DNA of 64,000 nucleotides, from assembly GCA_014380615.1 (NCBI GenBank), contig JACMJM010000011.1:62001-126000 (forward strand), read 5' to 3'. This stretch comes from Sphingobacteriaceae bacterium (GTDB lineage Bacteria > Bacteroidota > Bacteroidia > Sphingobacteriales > Sphingobacteriaceae). Shown in pieces: positions 42,621 to 50,793 of the stretch (its first letter is position 1; each line of letters starts with the position of its first letter). The notes beneath the pieces were generated by a model. That model did no database searches and was not told the DNA's origin. It saw only the letters and a program-made list of their open reading frames with translations. The translations under genes and the position numbers were made by a program.

Positions 42621-42671
42621 TTACTGGTAGTAGTAAAAGTAACCGAAATAATATGTGTTGATGTGTTGCAT
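42621..42671 (-). CDS. Tyr/Phe-rich leader peptide of the pheA operon
   Basis: A 16-residue peptide reads MQHINTYYFGYFYYYQ and ends in TAA. Six residues are Tyr and two Phe, all in positions 7-15, far above what chance would give in a peptide of this size. It begins about 10 nt after the promoter start and ends 1 nt before the antiterminator arm. It is too short for an independent function and has the layout of a ribosome-stalling leader, sensing charged tRNA-Tyr and tRNA-Phe. No initiator motif is obvious upstream, which is usual in this phylum. Confidence 0.85.
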   Translation of the reverse strand: MQHINTYYFGYFYYYQ

Positions 42672-42687
42672 TTCTTATTTGATGTGG

Positions 42688-42718
42688 CAAATGTAAGATA
42701 CTTTAATCTAAAGTCAAA
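42688..42718 (-). promoter_or_regulatory. Promoter of the pheA leader
   Basis: TTTG (42718-42715), a 19-nt spacer, and TACATTTG (42695-42688) on the minus strand form a textbook Bacteroidota promoter. Transcription would begin near 42681, giving a short 5' end before the leader peptide ATG at 42671. Confidence 0.75.
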
Positions 42719-42776
42719 ATATAAAATTAAAATTTAAATAAATGTATGTGATGCGTATAAGCCTTATCGCCGCATT

Positions 42777-42949
42777 AGGATTCACGCCTGCGCTGGAAAG
42801 GCGCAAGTGTACGTGTAGTGTGTTCAAAACGGCACTCGTGATTGAACGATTCCGTCATAGCCGAACTTATCGGCAATCGTAAAGCGTATAGTATTGGAGC
42901 TGGTTGATTTAGTACTGCAGTAGGATTCCTGCCTGCGCAGGAAAACGGA
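42777..42949. repeat. Degenerate direct repeat of AGGATTC..CCTGCGC elements
   Basis: AGGATTCACGCCTGCGCTGG (42777 on) and AGGATTCCTGCCTGCGCAGG (42922 on) are near-identical 27-bp units 145 nt apart. The second contains a hairpin TTCCTGC-CTGC-GCAGGAA (42926-42943). The intervening DNA has no gene. It resembles dispersed GC-rich intergenic repeats. The gap from 42719 to 42972 is otherwise empty. Confidence 0.55.
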
Positions 42950-42972
42950 CCCCTGGTTGCCGTCTTTGTTAC

Positions 42973-43362
42973 CTACTTCTTCAGCTGGCTGCGCAGTTCA
43001 TTCATTAAATCCTCTTTATCAGGCAAAACCGAAACCGCGAAATAATAACAATCTTCTAAGGGATAACCTGTAACACTTACTCTTTTTCTTGTAGCGGGAG
43101 AAATAGTATTGATGGTAGCGACAGAGCCGTTCTCTACTTTTTTAAGAAATAAGCTATATTCCGGGTCTACCTCGATTCCTGCGAATGCACTGGTACCAAC
43201 TACTTCATCTTGAGTTTTATTTAATACTTCACAGGCAACAGCATTTGCGAACAGATAATTCCAGTTAAAATCAATAAGGTATATCGCAAACTTTTGTGTG
43301 TTGAGTTCATCCAGAGGAAGTTCGGAATAACGCTTATACTTCGAGATCGGAAATTTGTGCAT
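42973..43362 (-). CDS. Single PAS-domain protein
   Basis: The protein has 129 residues. It matches a PAS fold: FAIYLIDFNWNYLFANAVAC, then EVLNKTQDEVVGTSAF, then RKRVSVTGYPLEDCYYFAVS. There is no attached kinase or output domain and no Cys-based flavin (LOV) motif. It may bind a small ligand or cofactor and signal through a partner. It has the same strand as the Crp/Fnr gene upstream, 116 nt away, but an operon is uncertain. Confidence 0.75.
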   Translation of the reverse strand: MHKFPISKYKRYSELPLDELNTQKFAIYLIDFNWNYLFANAVACEVLNKTQDEVVGTSAFAGIEVDPEYSLFLKKVENGSVATINTISPATRKRVSVTGYPLEDCYYFAVSVLPDKEDLMNELRSQLKK

Positions 43363-43478
43363 AAATGTAAAAGTAGTAAAGGGAGTGTTGTTTTAGAAGT
43401 ATGTGAGCGTATTAATTTCGTGGCATTACTTTTTGGGGAAGTCCTTTTTGTTTTAGAGTAATCTGTATATGATAAGAA

Positions 43479-44060
43479 TTATTTCTTCTTAATAATATGC
43501 GCCTTAATCCGGCTGAGTGATTCCGGTGTTATGCCGAGATACGATGCGATCTGCTGCTGAGGTACCCTTTGCGGGATGTTAGGGTATTTTTCTATAAACT
43601 GTAAGTACCGCGATTCGGCCGGGTGCGCCACTGTAGCATAAAAACGACTCTCAAGCACCGAATAGGCCCGCAAAAGCATCAGCCTGAATACACGCTCTAG
43701 TTGAGGGATGTCACGAAAGAGGCTTTGTTTGCTTTCGAAATCGATCAACAGCACTTCAGTATCTTCGAGGGTTTCGATAAAAAGGTTTGAGGGCTTTTGT
43801 TCGGAGAAGCTGCCGATATCGCTTATCCACCAGTCTTCGACCGCAAATTGTAGAATCACTTCGTCGCCGTTTTGATCGATATAGTATTTCTTAACGCAGC
43901 CTTTAACAATATAAGCTTCAAATTTACAAACCTCGCCGGGCTGCAGCAATTGTGTTTTCCTCTTGAAAAATTTGTGCTTGAGCCGGGAATGAAAAATTTC
44001 GAGTTCATCCTGACTGATGGGAGCGCAACTGCTGATATGCCGATCTATCTCCTGAAACAT
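43479..44060 (-). CDS. Crp/Fnr-family transcriptional regulator
   Basis: I start it at ATG 44060 (193 residues). A TTG two codons earlier is open but lies inside the -7 box. The N-terminal cyclic-nucleotide-binding fold contains FFKRKTQLLQPGEVCKFEAY, then GDEVILQFAVEDWWISDI. The C-terminal winged helix has PQQQIASYLGITPESLSRIK, as in Crp family members that lack the Arg of the cAMP pocket. The ligand is unknown. A palindrome across its own promoter (44071-44100) suggests autoregulation. Confidence 0.92.
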   Translation of the reverse strand: MFQEIDRHISSCAPISQDELEIFHSRLKHKFFKRKTQLLQPGEVCKFEAYIVKGCVKKYYIDQNGDEVILQFAVEDWWISDIGSFSEQKPSNLFIETLEDTEVLLIDFESKQSLFRDIPQLERVFRLMLLRAYSVLESRFYATVAHPAESRYLQFIEKYPNIPQRVPQQQIASYLGITPESLSRIKAHIIKKK

Positions 44061-44063
44061 GAC

Positions 44064-44100
44064 CAAATATAAAAGTCCTTATCGTTTGATAAAGACTTTT
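44064..44100 (-). promoter_or_regulatory. Promoter and palindromic operator of the Crp/Fnr gene
   Basis: TATATTTG (44071-44064) is the -7 box, 3 nt before the ATG. Directly upstream, AAAAGTCcTTATC and GATAAaGACTTTT (44071-44100) form an inverted repeat with one mismatched pair. A bound dimer would block the promoter, which fits autorepression. Confidence 0.6.
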
Positions 44101-44121
44101 ATATTTTAATCCCTGATTTAT

Positions 44122-44652
44122 TTAGCCTTGTTTCACCAATTGGATTTCTGCCAATATGCGGATATCATCACTCACTACTACGGCTCCGGCTTCTGTAACG
44201 GCGTTCCATGTTAGCCCGAATTCTTTGCGGCTTATTTTTCCCGATACGGTAAAGCCCGCTTTGGTTTGTCCGTATGGATCCACAACAATACCGCCAAAGT
44301 CTATATTTAAAGTAAGCGGCTTAGTAGTGCCGCGGATAGTTAAGTCGCCCTCAAGTTTAGCTTCATCACCGTCACCGCTATATTTTTTTCCAACAAATTT
44401 CAATTGCCCATGCTCCTCCGCATTAAAGAAATCAGCCGATTTAAGGTGTGCATCTCTCTGTTCGTTATTGGTATTTATCGAATCAATATCAGCGGTAAAC
44501 TCAATTTTAGATGCTGTGTTAAAATCATCACCCTCAGTTTCAACCTCAAGATCGAAGGTTTGAAAATAACCGGTTACGGTAGTGATCATTAGATGTTTAA
44601 CTTTAAACTGCACTTCACTGTGAGTGGGGTCTATTTTCCATTTAGTTGCCAT
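44122..44652 (-). CDS. YceI-family protein
   Basis: The protein has 176 residues. It begins MATKWKIDPTHSEVQFKVKH, the YceI signature (DPxHS), and continues with GYFQTFDLEVETEGDDFNTA, INTNNEQRDAHLKSADFFNA and GDLTIRGTTKPLTLNIDF. The fold is a lipocalin-like barrel that binds isoprenoids such as ubiquinone. No signal peptide is visible, so this version is probably cytoplasmic. It is just upstream (62 nt) of the Crp/Fnr gene, on the same strand. Confidence 0.94.
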   Translation of the reverse strand: MATKWKIDPTHSEVQFKVKHLMITTVTGYFQTFDLEVETEGDDFNTASKIEFTADIDSINTNNEQRDAHLKSADFFNAEEHGQLKFVGKKYSGDGDEAKLEGDLTIRGTTKPLTLNIDFGGIVVDPYGQTKAGFTVSGKISRKEFGLTWNAVTEAGAVVVSDDIRILAEIQLVKQG

Positions 44653-44873
44653 TGTTTTATTTTTTTAGTGGTTAATTACCAACCGATAATGTATCGGGTT
44701 GTTTTGATGAAACAAAATTAATGTTGCAACATGTAATAGTTCTTGATGTATGATAAGAAATGGGGGAGATACTTGTGATAGAATAAATTTTTTTGGACTG
44801 TCTGTTTCAACATGATTCCTGTTTTCTCTAATATTTTTTCTTTGCCTATATTTATCCACCTTATCATTTTCTT

Positions 44874-47246
44874 ATGGACTTTATTATTCTACTACTTCTT
44901 ATAGTGGTAATTGTACTCATTCTACAGCAACGTTCATCTTTCAGCGAAACAATTGAACGCCTCGAAATGCGGGTATTGAGGTTGCAGGAGATTATTGAAA
45001 ATCTTGACGCTTCCAAAGAATCTGGCCCGAAGGCCATCGAAAAGTCAGATCCTCCTGTTGCGGTTAAGCAGCAGCCGGTTCAGGAGACAGCTGTTAGGCC
45101 GCAGGAAGTCGAAAAAACTCCCGAGTTAGAGATATCACCCGTTCCCGAAGTCACTAAAACTCCCGAACCCATACCTGTCTTTGAAAAACAGCCGATCAGG
45201 CCCTCATATGTTCCCCCTCCAGAACAAGAACCAGAGCTTTCGTTTTTTGAACGTTATCCTGATCTGGAAAAATTTATCGGTGAAAACCTTGTGAATAAAA
45301 TCGGAATCGCAATCCTTGTTTTGTCTATTGGTTACTTTGTTAAATATGCCATTGATGCTAATTGGATAGGAGAGATCGGGAGAGTTGCGATAGGAATTGT
45401 ATGCGGCGGGATTTTGATTGGCTTTGCGCATAAATTGAAAGATAAATATAATGCTTTCAGTTCCGTGCTTGTAGGCGGGGGATTAGCCGTTTTCTATTTC
45501 ACCATCACGCTGGCGTTTCATCAGTTTCATTTGTTCAGTCAACTCACCGCATTTATTATCCTGATTATCGTTACCTCTTTTGCCGTGGCTCTTTCACTAT
45601 TGTACAACAAGCAGGAGCTTGCGGTGATTGCTTTAGTAGGAGGCTTTCTAAGCCCTTTTATGCTAAGCACAGGAACTGCAAACTACAACGGATTGTTTCT
45701 TTACCTGGTGATTTTAAATATCGGGCTGCTCATTATCGCCTATTATAAGTCGTGGCGCATTCTTAATATTATCGCGTTTGCTTTAACTGTGATGGTGTTT
45801 ACGGCAGTCTTATTCAGACTTACTGCGCCAACCTATCATCTTGGATTTATTTACGCTACTATCTTTTACCTGCTTTATTTCGCTATCAACATCGCTTATA
45901 ATGTAAGAGAAAACAGAAGCTTTATCGCCTCAGATTTTAGTATTCTGCTCATCAACACCGCATTGTATTTTTCAGTCGGACTTTATCTGTTAACCCAAAT
46001 GCATTATGAACAGTATCGGGGACTATTTAGTGCTGGTTTAGGAGTGGTTAATTTATGCTTATCTTACATCCTTTTCCGAAACAAAAAAGTGGATACCAAC
46101 GTGCTGTTTTTATTGATCGGGATAACGCTTACATTTATTTCCCTTACAGCACCAATTCAACTCAAGGGGAATCATATAACCCTATTCTGGGCTTCGGAGG
46201 CAGTGCTTCTTTACTGGTTATATCTTAAATCCGATATAAAACTTACGCGAATTACCGCTCTCATTATTTGGGTGGCTATGTTGATTAGTTTAGTGATGGA
46301 TTGGGTATCAATATACAGCAACGGCAGTGTGCTTCCGATACTGGCAAACAAAGGTTTTATTACTACCGTATTCTCGGCAATCGCTACTTTTATCCTTGCA
46401 TTACTGGTACATAAAGACACTTCGCTTGAAAGCGAATATCAATTTAAAATACCACGAAATACATTCAGGATAACGGCTCTTGCGGTTCTTTTTCTCGCCG
46501 GATTATTTGAGGTAAATCACCAGTTTAATACCCGCTATCCGCAGGGGCTTGTAACAGGAATATACCTCATGCTCTATGTATCAGCGTTTATCCTGATGTT
46601 TAAATTATTGTCTGATAAACTAATATCGATAACTCTTTTCTGGACGGCAAAGGCACTTGCTATGGCTGCCGCTATAGCGATGTACTTTCTTTACTATTCA
46701 TCATTTTTATCGGCACAGGAGTATATCTTAGAGACAAGGCGTCTTTCTCCAAATCACTTCGCCGCACATTGGATTTCTTCAGTATTCATTGCGGTACTCT
46801 TTTATCATCTTGTGCGGGTATGCAGAGAGAACATGGATGATAATTCGCTCGCAAAATCAACATGGTTAATTTGCGGTAGTATTGTACTTTTTTTAAGTCT
46901 GGATATCAATCTGGCCAGCAATATGCTTTTTTATTCCAAAGCCCATTCCATTAATGAAGTTCAGCGTGTATATATTAAAACCGGTTTGCCTGTTCTATGG
47001 GGAGTTTTGTCCTTTTCTATGATGTGGCTGGGAATGAATTTTAAGGATCGCAACCTGCGCATCATCTCATTAAGTTTGTTCAGTTTTACTTTACTTAAGC
47101 TGTTCCTGTTTGATATTCGCAATATTCCGGCTGCGGGCAAAATTGTTGCCTTCTTTTGCTTGGGTGTATTGCTTTTAATCGTATCCTTTATGTACCAAAG
47201 AGTTAAACAGATTATTGTAGCAGATGAAGAACATCCCGAAGTTTAA
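44874..47246 (+). CDS. DUF2339 family polytopic membrane protein
   Basis: The protein has 790 residues. The N-terminal helix is followed by a coiled coil (SETIERLEMRVLRLQEIIEN) and a Pro/Glu-rich linker (about 45-120). About 20 or more membrane helices then fill the rest. DUF2339 signature sequences include RYPDLEKFIGENLVNKIGIA and VLVGGGLAVFYFTITLAF. The family is uncharacterised and often paired with DUF3999 genes, as here with a 23-nt overlap. A role in envelope or polymer processing is possible but unproven. Confidence 0.92.
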   Translation: MDFIILLLLIVVIVLILQQRSSFSETIERLEMRVLRLQEIIENLDASKESGPKAIEKSDPPVAVKQQPVQETAVRPQEVEKTPELEISPVPEVTKTPEPIPVFEKQPIRPSYVPPPEQEPELSFFERYPDLEKFIGENLVNKIGIAILVLSIGYFVKYAIDANWIGEIGRVAIGIVCGGILIGFAHKLKDKYNAFSSVLVGGGLAVFYFTITLAFHQFHLFSQLTAFIILIIVTSFAVALSLLYNKQELAVIALVGGFLSPFMLSTGTANYNGLFLYLVILNIGLLIIAYYKSWRILNIIAFALTVMVFTAVLFRLTAPTYHLGFIYATIFYLLYFAINIAYNVRENRSFIASDFSILLINTALYFSVGLYLLTQMHYEQYRGLFSAGLGVVNLCLSYILFRNKKVDTNVLFLLIGITLTFISLTAPIQLKGNHITLFWASEAVLLYWLYLKSDIKLTRITALIIWVAMLISLVMDWVSIYSNGSVLPILANKGFITTVFSAIATFILALLVHKDTSLESEYQFKIPRNTFRITALAVLFLAGLFEVNHQFNTRYPQGLVTGIYLMLYVSAFILMFKLLSDKLISITLFWTAKALAMAAAIAMYFLYYSSFLSAQEYILETRRLSPNHFAAHWISSVFIAVLFYHLVRVCRENMDDNSLAKSTWLICGSIVLFLSLDINLASNMLFYSKAHSINEVQRVYIKTGLPVLWGVLSFSMMWLGMNFKDRNLRIISLSLFSFTLLKLFLFDIRNIPAAGKIVAFFCLGVLLLIVSFMYQRVKQIIVADEEHPEV

Positions 47247-48447
47247 CAAATTATTCCTGCCCTTTTCTCTGGTAGCAAGCATCTTCTCATCGGCATGGGC
47301 GCAGGATAAATTTGTTTATAAGGCAGATCTTGAGAAGATAACGCAACCCGGCTTTTACAAGGTTTACCTTGATCCTGAACTAGTTGCCAAAAGTCAGGTA
47401 GATCTCTCTGACTTGAGGATTATGGATAAAAAGAAAAATTTTGTTCCGTATATCCGGCTCCAAAGTCTGCCATCGGTAAAAGAAGATTTTTTGGATTTTC
47501 CCATTCTTCAAACTTCTGAAAATACAGATTCTATCACTTCCATAATTATTGAGAATAGAAGAGGCTTATTGATACGTTCACTTTGGTTGAAGCTAAAAAA
47601 CACAGCCGTTTCTCGCAAAGCAGATGTGCTTGGTAGTGATGACAGGCAAAGGTGGTTCGCTATTGATGAAGAGGTTCCGCTGGCGCAGGCAACGGCAGGC
47701 AATGCCGACAGCTATTTGCAATCCCTTTCTTTTCCCGCCAGCAATTATAAATACTTTAAGGTTAATGTAAACAATAAACAGAAAAGCCCTCTCAAGATAT
47801 TGAGTGCAGGAATTTTTTCCACCGAAACCGAGGATGCAACATTCAGCTTGCTTCCTTCTCCGTCAGTAAGCCGAAAAGACAGCAGCGATAAGATTAGCTA
47901 TCTCCAATTCCGCTTCAAAGAAAAATTTCAAGTGAATAAACTCTTTGTTTCTATTATAAGCCCCAGGTATTTTAGAAGAACTGTTATGGTGTTTGAAGTT
48001 GAGGGCAAAGAAAGGTTGCTCCTTAGCGAAACAGTAATTACTTCGGAGAGCCGACCAGAGATCGTGGTTTCGTCAAAAGCCCAAAACTTCGAACTGCAGA
48101 TTCTTAATGGCGATAACCCGGCTTTAGAAATAGCATCCATACAGGCCTGGCAGCTGAATGAGTATATATTGGCTTATCTCGAACCTAGTCAGAACTATCA
48201 ATTATTGGTGGGAGACAAGCACGCTCTGCAGCCAGATTATGATCTGAAATTTTTCGGGGATTCCGCCCTTAGGAGCGCTTCGGGTATTAAACACTTAGGG
48301 CTTGAGAAAAATCCGTTATTGAAGTTAGCTATTACAAAAAAGAGTGCTGATTATACTCTGTGGTTGTGGGTGGCCATAGTACTGGTATTGGGTTTACTAA
48401 GTTTTTCTACCTGGAGGATGATGGGGGCTTTAAAGGAGAAGGGTTAA
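47224..48447 (+). CDS. DUF3999 family membrane-anchored protein
   Basis: The protein has 407 residues. A signal peptide ends at ASIFSSAWAQ (about residue 27). The periplasmic part is beta-rich with domains of the galactose-binding type, for example NTAVSRKADVLGSDDRQRWF and SLSFPASNYKYFKVNV. One C-terminal membrane helix (LWLWVAIVLVLGLLSFSTW) anchors it. It overlaps the DUF2339 gene by 23 nt in another frame, so the proteins probably form a complex. The cargo or substrate is unknown. Confidence 0.9.
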   Translation: MKNIPKFNKLFLPFSLVASIFSSAWAQDKFVYKADLEKITQPGFYKVYLDPELVAKSQVDLSDLRIMDKKKNFVPYIRLQSLPSVKEDFLDFPILQTSENTDSITSIIIENRRGLLIRSLWLKLKNTAVSRKADVLGSDDRQRWFAIDEEVPLAQATAGNADSYLQSLSFPASNYKYFKVNVNNKQKSPLKILSAGIFSTETEDATFSLLPSPSVSRKDSSDKISYLQFRFKEKFQVNKLFVSIISPRYFRRTVMVFEVEGKERLLLSETVITSESRPEIVVSSKAQNFELQILNGDNPALEIASIQAWQLNEYILAYLEPSQNYQLLVGDKHALQPDYDLKFFGDSALRSASGIKHLGLEKNPLLKLAITKKSADYTLWLWVAIVLVLGLLSFSTWRMMGALKEKG

Positions 48448-48800
48448 AAAAAATATTACTACCCTTTTGATTTTTAAATACTTGCCTTTCCCTTCTAAAA
48501 AGGCTAGGTCAACCATTAGCAAGGCAGAGTCTGATAAGCCTTCCAACCAGCTAATTGTCCTAAAAGCGCTGTCCTTTTTTGGCTCAAGTCCGAAAGAGTA
48601 TACACCCACTACTACGTTTTTTATTCCAAACTTTCCTTTTTTCGGGAAATTAAACCCCAATGTGGGACGATATAACTAATTCTTTCCCCGAAAAATAAAA
48701 TTTCAAATAATAAATGCTTTTTTTAAAGATTCGGCACCGACATTGCATATCTGTTGTGAAGTTTTGAATACTGCACATTTAAAACGTTAAAATTTAACTT
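48448..48800. other. Gap without a convincing gene
   Basis: Short open stretches exist on both strands (48467-48679 plus, 48430-48660 minus), but neither has a recognisable domain or convincing start. The DNA is AT-rich; TGTTGTGAAGTTTTG near 48750 might be the -33 side of a promoter for the following sugar transferase gene. Otherwise I see nothing in it. Confidence 0.4.
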
Positions 48801-50180
48801 ATGGGTACACGCTACTTATTTCTCTTACGAATCATCCTTGCCCTCAGTGATATTATTCTTATCAATCTCTGTCTTTTTATAAGTTTTCAATTCAGCAGCC
48901 TGCTTAATGGTGAGGTACAGGAATTTTATCGGCAAAATATCATTATTTGCAATCTTATCTGGCTTATCAGCACCAGTATCTTCAGGTTATATACAACTGA
49001 TACTATTCATAGCCTGGTGCTTATTTATCGTGCTACCTGGAAAAGTATAGCATTGCATAGTTTCCTGTTCTTAACCTTTATTTTCTTTACGGGGAGTGCT
49101 TCATTTCCCCGCGAGTTTTTAGCTATATTCTACACCATGTTTACCGTAGGTTTTATGCTCAGCCGATTCACCGGAACCGCTATTCAAGACAATTTGCACA
49201 AGCATTTCGATATCCGTAAAGCCGTTGCTGTATTAGGCATGAACCCAGGCGGATTAAAACTGGCCGCTTATCTTGAAGAGCAAAGCAGCCTTAACTTTAC
49301 AGGTTTCCTTGGCGATGAAGGGTTTTATATCGATCCGCAAGGCAAGCTAATCCCCGCAGCATCCGAACAATTAAGAAAAGCAGCTCACGCGGGTGTTAAG
49401 GAGGTGTATGTATCACTCGACGCCACTCGCATGGAAGATATCCCACAACTCATCCGAGAAGGAGAGAGACATTGCGTTCGCTTAAAGTTCGTTCCCGACT
49501 TAAGCGGCGGACAAGCCGCATTCAGAATAGAACACATGGGTGGCTTTCCTGTGCTTTGCGCCAGAAAAGAACCGCTGGAAGATATTCAGAATCGCTTCAA
49601 AAAACGCTTTCTCGATGTAGCCATCAGTCTTTCGGTGATGGTATTTATCTTTAGTTGGTTGTATCCCATCCTCGCTATCATTATTAAATGGCAAAGCAAT
49701 GGCCCGGTTTTGTTTAAACAACTAAGATCAGGCCGCGATAACAAGCCTTTTTATTGCTATAAGTTTAGAAGCATGTGCCTAAACGCCGACAGCAACTCTA
49801 AGCAAGCTACCCGTAACGACGACCGCATTACACCCATCGGTAAGTTTATGCGCAAAACCAGCCTCGACGAATTTCCACAGTTTATCAATGTGCTGTTGGG
49901 CGATATGAGCGTTATCGGGCCTCGGCCGCACATGCTTAGCCATACAGAACAATACCGTGCCCTTATCGACAAATATATGGTTCGCCAGTTTTTAAAACCC
50001 GGCATTAGTGGCTGGGCACAGGTAAACGGCTACCGAGGCGAAACAAAAGAAACTGCTGCGATGGAAAAGCGTGTAGAACACGATATATGGTACATGGAAA
50101 ACTGGTCGTCGATGTTAGATGTACGCGTTTTGTTTATGACCGTTATCAACGCCATTAAAGGCGAAGAAAACGCTTACTAG
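48801..50180 (+). CDS. Exopolysaccharide polyprenyl sugar-1-phosphate transferase (WcaJ-like)
   Basis: The protein has 459 residues. The N-terminal half has four membrane helices and a nucleotide-binding-like region (KAVAVLGMNPGGLKLAAYLE). The C-terminal half is the Bact_transf domain: KRFLDVAISLSVMVFIFSWL, GPVLFKQLRSGRDNKPFYCY, KFMRKTSLDEFPQFINVLLG, and DMSVIGPRPHM. These transfer a sugar phosphate to undecaprenyl phosphate to start capsule or exopolysaccharide units. No other polysaccharide gene is nearby, so it is a solitary initiator or the capsule locus is elsewhere. Confidence 0.94.
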   Translation: MGTRYLFLLRIILALSDIILINLCLFISFQFSSLLNGEVQEFYRQNIIICNLIWLISTSIFRLYTTDTIHSLVLIYRATWKSIALHSFLFLTFIFFTGSASFPREFLAIFYTMFTVGFMLSRFTGTAIQDNLHKHFDIRKAVAVLGMNPGGLKLAAYLEEQSSLNFTGFLGDEGFYIDPQGKLIPAASEQLRKAAHAGVKEVYVSLDATRMEDIPQLIREGERHCVRLKFVPDLSGGQAAFRIEHMGGFPVLCARKEPLEDIQNRFKKRFLDVAISLSVMVFIFSWLYPILAIIIKWQSNGPVLFKQLRSGRDNKPFYCYKFRSMCLNADSNSKQATRNDDRITPIGKFMRKTSLDEFPQFINVLLGDMSVIGPRPHMLSHTEQYRALIDKYMVRQFLKPGISGWAQVNGYRGETKETAAMEKRVEHDIWYMENWSSMLDVRVLFMTVINAIKGEENAY

Positions 50181-50235
50181 GCTAGTGCTCAAAATTAGGT
50201 CCCAAAAAAGTTGCGCGCATCTGTTACTTTGAACG

Positions 50236-50652
50236 ATGGCGAATTTGGACACTCACGTCTTTATTGTAATTCCTATGATAAAAAAGAAAGTCATCCTCCT
50301 CGACCATGACCTTTCCTGTCTTGATCTTATGCAGATCATGATGAGCGAACTGGATTTCGAAAGTTATCCGTTTAGTTCATGGGAATCGCGCACCATTCAG
50401 GATTTCATCACTATTCGTCCCGATCTCATTATTCTCGATCAACGTCTTATCGGTAGCCGTGGCCCCGATATCTGCCTGATCCTTAAATCCGTAAATCAAC
50501 TGCGCCATGTGCCCATCATACTCGCCTCCGAAAGTGAAGAACTGGAAGCGGCAGCTAGAAAATGCTCTGCCGACGGGTATATCGAAAAGCCTTACAACAT
50601 GGCCGAAATAGAAAAAATGGTGCAGTGGTTTGATGAGAGTGTAAAGTATTAA
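50236..50652 (+). CDS. Single-domain response regulator
   Basis: The protein has 138 residues from the ATG at 50236. A second ATG at 50275 would give MIKKKVILLDHDLS, a typical receiver start. The first is supported by a partial TACTTTG box 4 nt before it, so both are possible. The receiver has an acidic DHD near residue 29, a candidate phospho-acceptor Asp in PDLIILDQRLIGSRG, and LASES and EKPY near the end. No output domain is present. It follows the sugar transferase by 55 nt, suggesting a possible role in controlling polysaccharide. Confidence 0.85.
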   Translation: MANLDTHVFIVIPMIKKKVILLDHDLSCLDLMQIMMSELDFESYPFSSWESRTIQDFITIRPDLIILDQRLIGSRGPDICLILKSVNQLRHVPIILASESEELEAAARKCSADGYIEKPYNMAEIEKMVQWFDESVKY

Positions 50653-50793
50653 GGGATATAAAAAGCTTATCGTTATAATTTGAAATCTACTAAAAGAGGC
50701 TTAGCGTTTGTTGATTCGATCATAAAAATTTCTAATTTTGAATTAGGGTAATAGAGAAATTTCGTCTTACCAATAATCACTTTGCTTAAAGCT

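Noticed and set aside
44665-44859. Minus-strand open frame between YceI and DUF2339
   Set aside because: There is no protein pattern; the region is the divergent promoter space.
48430-48679. Two opposite open frames after DUF3999
   Set aside because: They overlap each other, have no domain, and neither start has supporting context.
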